Below, piece by piece: positions 1 through 9,332 of a stretch of 64,000 bases of DNA; within the stretch, counting starts at the first letter, position 1, and every line of letters starts with the position of its first letter. Origin of the DNA: Amaurobius ferox (lineage: Eukaryota > Arthropoda > Arachnida > Araneae > Amaurobiidae); contig OX578140.1 in assembly GCA_951213105.1 (NCBI GenBank), positions 122,323,985-122,387,984 on the forward strand. Direction: 5' to 3'. A program made the position numbers and the translations under genes. The notes beneath the pieces were generated by a model that was not told the origin of the DNA, did no database searches, and saw nothing but the letters and a program-made list of their open reading frames with translations.

Positions 1-44
1 ACATGTGACGATCTTTGCTGTGAGGGATTATTGTTTATGCAATA

Positions 45-1447
45 CAGTAGAATTTCTCTAATACGTCAGGAGACGGTACTCACCGGAATGAGACTGGCGT
101 ATTAACGGTTGAATAATTGAATAAACCTGACGGATTAGCTAATACATGGAAAACATTTCGATTATTTACATTTGTAGTACAGTCTGTCAAAAAAAATCTA
201 AAATCCGCTCATTACTCCGATTCCTAGTGTCGTACTGTAAAGCTAAAAGTATCATTAGACTCGGAATAATGTCTACTATAAATAACTCTGCATCTAATTT
301 GCATAAGGGATTCTAACAATCAATTGATGGATGGTCTTCAAAAACACTTCAAAATGATGCAGTTTTAAATATAGGTCTGTATTTCAATAAGTACCGACAG
401 GAAAGAACTAAAATCTTGCACACCAGGGTTTCCGATAGTGTTGAATTAATTTTCATCAAAATTTACGCACGTTTTCCATTTATTTATTTTTTTTACAAAT
501 ATGATTTTCATAATTAATAATTAATATTAAAAATTTATTTGAAGATGAAAAACGGTCTGTTTTTTGTTCGGATTATTTAGCATCATAATATAAAATAGGA
601 ATTAATTTAATAAGCTAATTATTTCAGAGAATGTAAAAGAAAAACTGCTTCATCAATTTAACATTGGGAGCTCGAAATATCAAGCAGTCATAATTCCCTA
701 ACGGCTTGAATAAAATATATAAATTTTAAATGAATTCGGGGTGCTTTGACTTGAGGAATCACAATGTGTAATAAAAATGTAGGGTTGCTCGTTAAAACAA
801 GCAAATTGGTGCAAAATGTAATATGGAGACGAACCCTTATGCAAATTATTTGCACATTTATTTATAGCAAGCCTACAAGTCTAATGATTTATTTATTACA
901 AGTCTAATATTACAAGTCTAATGATATGTGAATGATATATTCATTAAAACCTATATATAGACTAAATATTGGTTTTTGTGTATATATCATTCACATATAA
1001 ACTAAAACCAATATATAGACTAAAACCAATATATGATATATTTGGTTTTACTGCACAATCCTTGAATTACACGCGGTGTGAGGATTTTTTATTTTACTGA
1101 CTGTATTATCATATCAGCACACAAAAACTGCATAGCGAATTGATATACAAAATCATTATTATTACAGAAATTTTTACGCAATTACACAAAAATGATTACA
1201 CAAAAACAATTAATAAAAGATTCACAAAAAATATTTCACAAACACATTTTATATCATTATGTACTAATACGATTACAGTGTTTTACAAGCTTCGTCATTA
1301 ATATAAGAAACAACTGAACTGAAACAACTTAAATATACTCTACAATGAAAATTGATTCCATAATCTGAATTTTTTTTCGTCCAGCAGGGGGTGACGGATA
1401 AACAGATTTTATGAATTAAAGGGTAACAAATTAAAGGTGTTCTACTG
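45..1447. mobile_element. pogo-like DNA transposon remnant
   Basis: The left end begins CAGTAGAA at 45 and the right end closes with its complement TTCTACTG at 1440-1447. Both ends are flanked by TA (43-44 and 1448-1449), the target duplication of the Tc1/mariner/pogo superfamily. After CAGTAGAA the two ends share only loose similarity. I see no intact transposase frame inside; the interior is AT-rich, with a short repeat of ACTAAAACCAATATATAG around 960-1050. Seen: ends and TA. Inferred: pogo assignment, and that these two ends belong to one insertion. Confidence 0.5.
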
Positions 1448-1774
1448 TATACACTTTACTTGAATACTGTATAATTTGGGTACCCGAACCCGAATTTGGG
1501 TATCCGATATTTCAAAGTTGTGTCTCAAGCCATGAGATAATATTTATAATTTATTTTCTAAACTTCGCCGTGTCCTTGTCCCTTTCTCAATTATTTCATA
1601 TTATTTTCCACTTAATAAAAAAGAATAATAAAAGTATATCGTCACAGACAACAAAATTAAAATCGAAACATTACTTTTTAATCATGCCATTTATGTTGCG
1701 CAGTTCAATAAAAAATATCAGTAGAATTAGAAGGATTTTTACTAGAAATAAATGGGTATCAAATTTGTTAAAAA
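1448..1774. other. short interval without a recognisable gene
   Basis: AT-rich DNA between the pogo-like remnant and the palindromic element. A small direct repeat of GGGTA-CCGAA-type words lies at about 1480-1510. A 71-codon frame at 1570-1785 runs past the element boundary and has no recognisable motif, so I do not call it a gene. Confidence 0.5.
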
Positions 1775-1780
1775 GGTGTC
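1775..1780. repeat. left 6-bp target-site duplication, GGTGTC
   Basis: GGTGTC directly precedes the left tip AGTAGAGG and recurs at 14660-14665 directly after the right tip CCTCTACT. Six-base duplications and AG...CT termini are the published hallmarks of Maverick/Polinton integration by a retrovirus-like integrase. Confidence 0.88.
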
Positions 1781-1801
1781 AGTAGAGGATTAGGGAGAGT
1801 T

Positions 1802-1921
1802 CAGCGCCACTTCAGAGGCGGTGAATCCCTATACTTTAACATGGGGAACCCTCCGAGACCAGAAAATGAGTGCATCAACAGAGGCGGTGGTGAAGTCCCA
1901 TGCTTTAACATAGGGGTTCTC
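1802..1921. repeat. terminal direct repeats of the left arm (mirror 14519-14638)
   Basis: Two imperfect copies of a ~42-bp word beginning CAGAGGCGGTG lie at about 1813-1853 and 1879-1921. They share CTTTAACAT followed by a G-run and then CTC. They sit just inside the tip, where protein-primed replicons and Polintons carry replication or integration signals; that role is inference. The mirror copies lie at 14519-14638. Confidence 0.75.
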
Positions 1922-2044
1922 AGAAGTCGGTGTGAGGCAGCACAGTTCCATAAGGTAACGTCACAGAAGAGAGTGGAGTTTATGACGTATATTGTTTTTT
2001 CCTTTTTTAAGTGTTAATGTTTTAAAAATTTCGTAAATGTAAGT

Positions 2045-2062
2045 TTTTTTTTTTTTTTTTTC
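2045..2062. repeat. poly(T) tract (mirror poly(A) at about 14378-14395)
   Basis: A T homopolymer of about 18 bases in the subterminal part of the left arm, mirrored as poly(A) in the right arm. Homopolymers usually drift in length quickly, so equal lengths in the two arms would be another sign of recent copying or homogenisation. Confidence 0.7.
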
Positions 2063-2117
2063 CCTATATTTTTTCGCAAATGTAAGTTTTCTACTTTTAT
2101 AATTTTTTTTTTAAAAA

Positions 2118-2540
2118 AATGTGGTAATGGGAAAAATTAACATTTTGTTAAAATGTTCCAAAACCGTAAAAAAGTAACAAAAAATGTGGTAATGGGCAAA
2201 ATTAACATTTTGCGTCTTTTTTTAAAAATGTTAATTTCTCTATGGGAATTAACATGGGTTTTCACACTTTTGTCATTTTTTTTCAAAAAATGTGGTAATG
2301 GGAAAAATTAACTTTTTGCACAAAATGTCTCAAAAACGTAAAAAAGTAACAAAAAATGTGGTAATGGGCAAAATTAACATTTTTGCGATTTTCTTCAAAA
2401 TGCCAATTTCTCTATGGGAATTAACATGGGTTTTCGCACTTTTGTAATTTTTTTACAAAAAAATGTGCGTTTTTACAAAAATGGTACTAAAAATGTGGTA
2501 ATGGGAAAAATTAACTTTTTGCACAAAATGTTGCAAAAAC
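2118..2540. repeat. ~172-bp subterminal tandem repeats (mirror 13900-14322)
   Basis: The word GTGGTAATGGG followed by AAAATTAAC recurs at 2121, 2185, 2292, 2358 and 2496. Words 64-66 bp apart form pairs and the pairs repeat about 172 bp apart, giving roughly 2.5 units. Each full unit also contains CTATGGGAATTAACATGGG. An 86-codon frame at 2414-2674 is a by-product of the repeat. A CTCGAGAAT triplet repeat lies at 2637-2663. Confidence 0.8.
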
Positions 2541-2890
2541 GTAAAAAAACAACAAAAATGTGTGTTTTTTACAAAAATGTGATAAAAAAGCCAGTTTTTA
2601 AAATAGCAGAATCGCGTGAATTGGGTGTATGGGAATCTCGAGAATCTCGAGAATCTCGGGAATCGGGTGTATGAGAGGGGGTGTGTATCTCAATAATCAT
2701 AAATACTTGTTTTCAACTATCCAAATGCAGTAATGTCTCTTTAAGAAATTAGATGCTGTTAGAAAAATATATTATTTTTTTTATTGTGGTCCCACCTCCA
2801 CCCGGTGTATAGGATACACCGCCACAATCTATTTTTTTTTCTTTTTTTCCTTCTTTTTTTTTTCCTTCTCTCTCTTTTCCCTTTTTTTTT

Positions 2891-2896
2891 TTTATT
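2891..2896 (-). terminator. AATAAA overlapping the left PolB stop (mirror 13544-13549)
   Basis: On the minus strand the stop codon sits inside an A-rich run containing AATAAA, followed by a long purine tract. This could serve as a compact polyadenylation signal. Position and sequence are seen; function is inferred. Confidence 0.45.
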
Positions 2897-5800
2897 TTTT
2901 TATTTTAAAGTGTCCGTAGGCATAACTTGTGATGCCGTCCTCGAGTAAATATCTTTTATCATCAATGGGTGACAAAGCCACCTTGTTCTGGCATACAGTG
3001 AATAGTTTATGATGACTACTATCTATTCTAATCTGTTCTTCCATGGTAGGTCTAACACTCAACAGGCATTGTCTATAGTCATTGTGTGTAATTTTCCGTG
3101 CAACCACATGTGTAGAAACACCTTTAGCTCTTTTCTTTTCTCCAGCAGCTGATAGAATAGAGTACATTTCAGGTCTAAGTCCTATAAACTCTTGAATGGG
3201 GGTTGAATTCAGTTCATCTTTAAAATATCCAATACGCTTTTTATTGTCTTCACTGAAGAGGGGATGATCCTTGGGATAGTCAGAAAAATCATACAGGTGT
3301 TTATGTTGGTTCATATCTTCATAAATATCAGCAGTTTGGATTTTATAAGCCAATGAATCAGTATCGGTGAAGAGAAGCGAAGCTTTTTCACCATATTGGC
3401 TTTTAATATGTTTATAATGAAACTCATACATCAGGAGTTTAGATAACTCCAAGATAGCAAAGCCAACATATATAGGCCGGTTCATTAATATGCAATTCCT
3501 TACACGTTCAACACCCACCAGATCTTCGCTAAAAATCCGGCTAGCTCTAAAAGCTGGAGATGCCACCACCTTCAGGGCCCGCTTTGAAGAATTCACTAGT
3601 TCAATATTCACTCGATTTCGAAGATTCTCCATCGTTTTTCCAAACACAGCGTTATTAAGCAATTTAAAAAAGTCTTTCTCAAAATTATTCTTTGCCTTCT
3701 TTCTTTCTTCTGTGTTAAATTGGATGTATTTCTCCAACCAGGGCTTCTGATTAAATTTTAAGGTCTTGTGAATTTTCTTGAGTCTTAAACCTAATGATAG
3801 GTATAGCTGAAGGTTACGATAGTGAACAATATAATGTTTCTTGTCATGCAGATTGGGTACCAATTTCGTAGTACTAACAAAATGTCCATGATGTAACTGT
3901 TGAACCAGTCGTTCAGCATAGGGGGAAAGCATTTCTCGTTCAATCTTCACCCTTTCAGGGGCTAGAGGGTATTCATTATGATAATCATGTAAGGATTCAG
4001 GATACTCCAGATCCACTTCAAATATATATCCTTCTTGGGCATTATCTTTTAGACTCATTATCCAGGATTCATTCAAATTTTCTGTCGATATCCATTCAAA
4101 CCCACCATAGGGCAGTGGTTGAGACATGGCCCAACCATATAGGTTATTAGCATCAAGATAGATAATGTGCTTATCAGGCTTAGTAGAGTCATAATTTTCC
4201 AAATAACGATTATTAGCCTCGGATCTACGCTGGCTAATCATACATATGCCGCCGCGGATTCCACGTTCTATAAACAGTAGCATATTTTCATCTGTGAGTA
4301 GTTCTAGGGTTTGCTCAGTCATTTTTAAAGAGGCCTGCCAAGCTAGTCCAGGGGCGGTCATCATATGGGCGGCATCTAAATCATAGTTCTTCTTGCAAAT
4401 CTTTCGAAAATTCTCAAATACATCGGCTAATAGTAGCACATCTGTTTTCACATACAGGTCGTGATATTCTCCCAAGTTCTTTATGTTAAAGGTATCCCAT
4501 ACAGTTTGGGCATGCCGATAATCTTCACTCTTAATATCTTCACCTTTAATATCATTATGAAATGCAGAAGGGGGAGGGAGCACATTTTCATCAAATTTTT
4601 GAAAGGATGTCATATAGCTATAGGGATATACTCCTTTCCTAATAAGAGCATTCTGTTGCACTATATCAGGGAAATGTTCTCTGAGAACATGAAATTCGCT
4701 CAAGTCTAAATTGGAAACTAGCTTTTCCAGGGAAGCATTCAGAAACTGTAGGCTATCAATAAATTGTAAACAGACACGGGGCCCCTCTTTCTTTGAAATC
4801 TTAAAAGATATGTATTTTTCCATATTAGTGGCAATCACATCAATTTTATGGTCTTGCAATTTTCCAAAACTCAGCATAATATGATGAGAGTCATAATTTT
4901 TTAAATTATGAAACACTACAGGAATATTAATACTTTGCCTATAGTTAAGATTACAGGCATTATGCAGGGCACCTCTATAAGCTCCAGTCACGTGATTATG
5001 ATCACGCACACGATCTGTTTTCAGTTCACGATGGCACACGTTACAATGGGTAGCTCTTTCAAAGTCAATTTCATTCTCCTTAGTCATTCGTAGTGGTTTA
5101 ACATAACGTAATTTTTCTCCAAGATACTGTTTCTCCATTATCAAGTTGTTAAGAAAATGATTCACAGGGTCAATACCTCGATACACAGTAGCTTGTTTCA
5201 AGCATTTTCCATCAGGCCCCACTATTAAATAGGCATATCCACAAGGTTCATGAATGGCTAGTCTATGCGTGTAAGATCTAATATTCGAGGGTTTAGTAGT
5301 GTCTTCTTTAACGATCAGGGCTTCAAAGTCAGCATAAATGATGAAAGGGATGGAATGCTGATACTGTTTGTTCGTGAATTGGAGATATTTCTGATCTTCC
5401 GAGGGCATTTTAATGCGCTGAGGTGCATGTTCTTTACAATATTGAGCATGATCTTGTAAAAGATCGTCTCTGCTGTAACGATGTAAACATCTATAACATA
5501 TATATTGGGCTCCATTGTGCTTAGTTATATCTCCCAGCAAGCGTGACATATTTCTTATGAGAGTGTAGTGTTGCTTATCTTCATCACTAATCAACAGGAG
5601 ATTCACACAGTCTTCATCTTCACGTTTGGATATATGCAAAGGAAAAATCTCTTCGTCTTCATATCCATATACATTTATTCGTATATTATTCAATTTTTCA
5701 ATCTGAGGAATCTTCACAACTGAGATAGGGTATTGAATATCTCCAAGTTTAATGTCATTTTCAAAACTTTTATAATGTGACACTCTTTCAGGATGACCTT

Positions 5801-7107
5801 CACGGGATATATAGTATTTGTGGGCTAATAGGCACCACACCAGGCATTTCTCGTCTTCATTTCGAATATTGAGTAAAGCTTTCTTGGCTGCAAGTTTTGT
5901 TGGTAAAGGTATATAGCTAGAAGCTGCAAGAGGCTTATACTTTGCACAGAAAACATCTATCTTTCGCATCTTTTGTGAAGTCCATCCAGATCCTCGGCTG
6001 ACAAATTCTTCGAATAACTTCAAGATTTGTGAAAAAGCTTCTTCAGCATTGTTGGGAGGGGTATCATCACGAAGTTCTGTCACAACATCTGTTCTAAAAT
6101 ATGAGCTGGATATCTGTTGGCCATTTGCAATGTCACGAATAAATTGCACATCTGCAATAAGATACCACTTAATAGATCTGTATGCATCAAGTTCGTCTTT
6201 TAATATCTTCAATAGCTGAGGGCGAATCTCATCAAAACATAGCATAAGATCCCCCTCTACACTTTCAGTGGGTTTCAGAGTGTGTACAGAGAATACATCT
6301 AAACCCTTCTTCTTCTTCGCTGCAATCTTGGGACGCTTATTAGAAGTTGAGGGTAAAGCAGGAGCTTTTCTCTTTTTAGAGCCATGTTCAATACGCTGAT
6401 GGCGCAGGGCATCACTTTTCTTGCTGAATATAAGTTCACAATGCTTGCATTTCACACCATCCTTCAGATGAAGTAACAGGTGACGCTTCAGGTTATCTCG
6501 TCTAGTAAACTGTATGGAGCATTGAGTGCATTCAAACACTTTAACGGGAGAATGCATATTCGCATGTCTAGCCAAGTCTTCCTTACGAACAAATGCACGT
6601 TCGCATACTTTACATCGATAAGTCAAGGCATCATCGTCAGAATGAATCTTCATATGTCTTGCTAAGGCATCTTTTCTGGAAAAGTGCTTATTACAAGATA
6701 AACACACCTGCAAGAGATAAAAAAAATACAAGACCTTAGTATAAACACGCTATTCTCGGTAACAATGTAATACATTTCAGATGTATATATATCATTACAA
6801 ATGTATATAAAGTAATCGCTAATCCATTATACTATCCCCATTAGAAATAATAAAATTCCTGAATTAAAGAATATATCCATACAGGACATTTCATGTAAGA
6901 TCCCCAAGACATTTCATTAAATTCATAAAAACACTCATTAAAAAGTTACGCATCATAAAAATACAAAGTTTAATAAAATAATAGAATAAAATCACATTAA
7001 AAACAAGTACTTACATGCCCAATCCTGTTCAAAGAGGGTGTATTACGCATAATAACGTCAGTAACGGTAGGGATAGTACCTCCGATATTACTTTCTAAGG
7101 CAAACAT
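2892..7107 (-). CDS. PolB: protein-primed family B DNA polymerase with C2H2 fingers, left arm
   Basis: Mirror copy of the right-arm gene. Proposed exons are 7015-7107 (ATG at 7105-7107) and 2892-6707, joined across a 307-bp intron (6708-7014) with GT donor and polypyrimidine-AG acceptor. The long open frame extends upstream to 6731, but its first codon there is TTG within the acceptor tract, so I do not take that as the start. Four C2H2 fingers are followed by a Lys/Arg-rich stretch, the DFEA exonuclease motif, a CxxC...DHNH...HxxC treble-clef motif, ExoII and ExoIII motifs, DxxNLYG (motif A), KxxxNxxxGK (motif B) and TDTDS (motif C). All key catalytic residues are present. It differs from the right copy by Asp instead of Asn in an EDM/ENM triplet (base 3317). 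The role is replication of linear DNA from a protein primer. No frameshift or internal stop is seen. Confidence 0.9.
6708..7014 (-). other. predicted 307-bp intron of the left PolB gene
   Basis: On the minus strand the donor reads CAT|GTAAGT at 7014 and the acceptor is a T-rich tract ending TTGCAG at 6708. The intron is phase 0 and joins two frames that are both open. It is the exact mirror of 9426-9732. Confidence 0.8.
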
Positions 7108-7204
7108 ACTCGCAGAGCAACTTCAAACGCGTCCTAACAACACGAAACTCACAACAGAAATGATAAAATCGCTGCTTAAAGACCACCTACATCCATTCAT
7201 AAAA

Positions 7205-7305
7205 AATAGTTCTTGGTGTATCCTTCCGCCAAGATGACCCCAAGGTTATTCCTAAAGAGTTCTTCGTGTATCCATCCGCCAAGGGTATGTCAAGGTCACG
7301 TGATA
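7205..7305 (-). promoter_or_regulatory. two ~50-bp direct repeats upstream of left PolB (mirror 9135-9235)
   Basis: Two imperfect copies share AGTTCTT, GTGTATCC and TCCGCCAAG and lie about 100-200 bp upstream of the predicted start codon. Their place suggests a promoter or origin element, but nothing proves it. A 75-codon frame across them reads the opposite way to PolB and looks like a by-product of the repeat. Confidence 0.5.
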
Positions 7306-7900
7306 GTTATATCACGGTTACCGCTAGATTTACAACACACGAATGTAATTATGCACAAATCCAATAAAAAAATAAGCAATTCCTTCAACATCGCAATCGA
7401 TTATATCCTTTTTAATAATCGTAATCGATATATTAAATAAATTCAAATTTTAAAAAATAATAGATTTTAATAAAATAATGAAAGAAAATCCCTTTGCGAG
7501 ACCCCTTAAAACCTCCAATCCTTAAACAATACAGCAACGCGCAAACCTAAAAACCCCGAATAACATATACTCCTCTCTCCCCCACCCTCCCCGAGACACC
7601 AACACTCACTTCTCCACACGTTAAACGTAACCCATAGCAACCGGAATTCATAATAAAACATTCACCTTCACCCCCAACGTACATCCAAATACACAGTCAT
7701 TCAACGTGAAACCCGTAATTTTACAGCAAAACGCACTTTACAGGGATTCATAGAACAAAAAATCCTAAAAAATCATAAAAAATCAACAAATTCGCCCAGA
7801 AACTAGCTAAAACCCTCAAATTACTTATAATTATCATCTACATATGCTATATAACCATTTATAACCTTAAAAAGGTGAGTATGCTAGTAGTAAAGAAAGG

Positions 7901-8539
7901 AGAGTTCTGCGCCGAAGGAGGTATGCGAGGTATGAGGTATGAGGTAGGGCCGCCATCTTGAATTCTGTAATCCTGGACGGGGGTGTAAAAGGGGTAAAAT
8001 GAAAAAAGGTGGGGGTAAAAATTTTGGAGAAACTTTTTTTGTCGGGTGGCAACGATGTTGTAGTCTTGTACGAGGGGTTTGGAGGGGAATAAATTTTTTT
8101 AAATGAGATTTTTCTAAGTATGGGATAAACTTTTTTCGAGGTGGCAACACCTGCGAAGGAGGTATGAAACCATCAGCGCCTGCTAGCGGCGAAAAGCGGA
8201 ACTATCGGGGATAGAACTTTGAAATATTTGTTGTTTGGGTTGCCATAGCAACACCTGGGGGTAGAAAATTTTTTCAGGGTGGCAACACCTCCGCCTCTGC
8301 GACGAAGGAGGTATGAAACCATCAGCGCCCCCTAGCGGCAGAAAGGGGTACTAATAGGGTAATTAGGAATTTTGTGAAAATTAATAAAAAATTGAGTTTT
8401 TAAAATTTTTTAAAAACTTTTTTAATTTTACCAAAATATGACATAGAGGATACTTTCTGGAAATACTAAAAAATATTTATTTTTTCTTTCCAGAAACTAT
8501 TTTAGGCGGCATTGCTCTAACCGCATTCTGGCGAACCCA
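7901..8539. other. unique central loop of the palindrome
   Basis: A 639-bp non-palindromic spacer between the arms. It is G-rich on the plus strand in its left part and AT-rich toward the right edge. Short frames here (for example 7884-8150 minus) have no recognisable motif and run into the arm. It contains direct repeats with a GAAGGAGGTATG core (about 7913, 8155 and 8303) and several GTGGCAACACCT words. Loss of pairing here may be what lets the long inverted repeat be kept and cloned. Confidence 0.85.
8151..8355. repeat. two ~55-bp direct repeats in the loop with CTCF-like cores
   Basis: Copies at 8151-8205 and 8297-8355 share GAAGGAGGTATGAAACCATC and a CAGCGCC...CTAGCGGC core. On the minus strand the second core reads GCCGCTAGGGGGCGCTG (8323-8339), close to the CTCF consensus CCNCNAGGGGGCGC. 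The first (8173-8190) is a diverged version. The arm tips contain a weaker related word, AGTGGCGCTG, around 1802-1811. The similarity is seen by eye only. Confidence 0.6.
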
Positions 8540-9134
8540 CCTTTCTTTACTACTAGCATACTCACCTTTTTAAGGTTATAAATGGTTATATAGCATATGT
8601 AGATGATAATTATAAGTAATTTGAGGGTTTTAGCTAGTTTCTGGGCGAATTTGTTGATTTTTTATGATTTTTTAGGATTTTTTGTTCTATGAATCCCTGT
8701 AAAGTGCGTTTTGCTGTAAAATTACGGGTTTCACGTTGAATGACTGTGTATTTGGATGTACGTTGGGGGTGAAGGTGAATGTTTTATTATGAATTCCGGT
8801 TGCTATGGGTTACGTTTAACGTGTGGAGAAGTGAGTGTTGGTGTCTCGGGGAGGGTGGGGGAGAGAGGAGTATATGTTATTCGGGGTTTTTAGGTTTGCG
8901 CGTTGCTGTATTGTTTAAGGATTGGAGGTTTTAAGGGGTCTCGCAAAGGGATTTTCTTTCATTATTTTATTAAAATCTATTATTTTTTAAAATTTGAATT
9001 TATTTAATATATCGATTACGATTATTAAAAAGGATATAATCGATTGCGATGTTGAAGGAATTGCTTATTTTTTTATTGGATTTGTGCATAATTACATTCG
9101 TGTGTTGTAAATCTAGCGGTAACCGTGATATAAC

Positions 9135-9235
9135 TATCACGTGACCTTGACATACCCTTGGCGGATGGATACACGAAGAACTCTTTAGGAATAACCTTGG
9201 GGTCATCTTGGCGGAAGGATACACCAAGAACTATT
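9135..9235 (+). promoter_or_regulatory. two ~50-bp direct repeats upstream of right PolB
   Basis: Mirror of 7205-7305. The two copies contain CTTGGCGGA and GGATACAC words and end about 100 bp before the predicted ATG at 9333. A promoter or replication role is inferred from position only. Confidence 0.5.
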
Positions 9236-9332
9236 TTTTATGAATGGATGTAGGTGGTCTTTAAGCAGCGATTTTATCATTTCTGTTGTGAGTTTCGTGT
9301 TGTTAGGACGCGTTTGAAGTTGCTCTGCGAGT

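Larger units (their letters stand above)
1781..7900 (+). repeat. left 6.1-kb inverted-repeat arm
   Basis: This is the reverse complement of 8540-14659. Pairing holds at the outer tip (1781 with 14659) and at the inner edge (7900 with 8540), and fails at 7901/8539 and, outside, at 1779/14661. The one substitution I located is C at 3317 against A at 13123, which gives Asp in the left PolB and Asn in the right. I did not align every base, so other differences may exist. Confidence 0.95.

Noticed and set aside
7884..8150. 88-codon minus-strand frame in the loop
   Set aside because: It runs from the unique loop into the arm, has no motif, and consists of the complement of G-rich text (Pro/Leu/His-rich).
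9000..9227. 75-codon frame present in both arms upstream of PolB
   Set aside because: It reads opposite to PolB across two ~50-bp direct repeats; its presence in both arms only reflects the arm identity.
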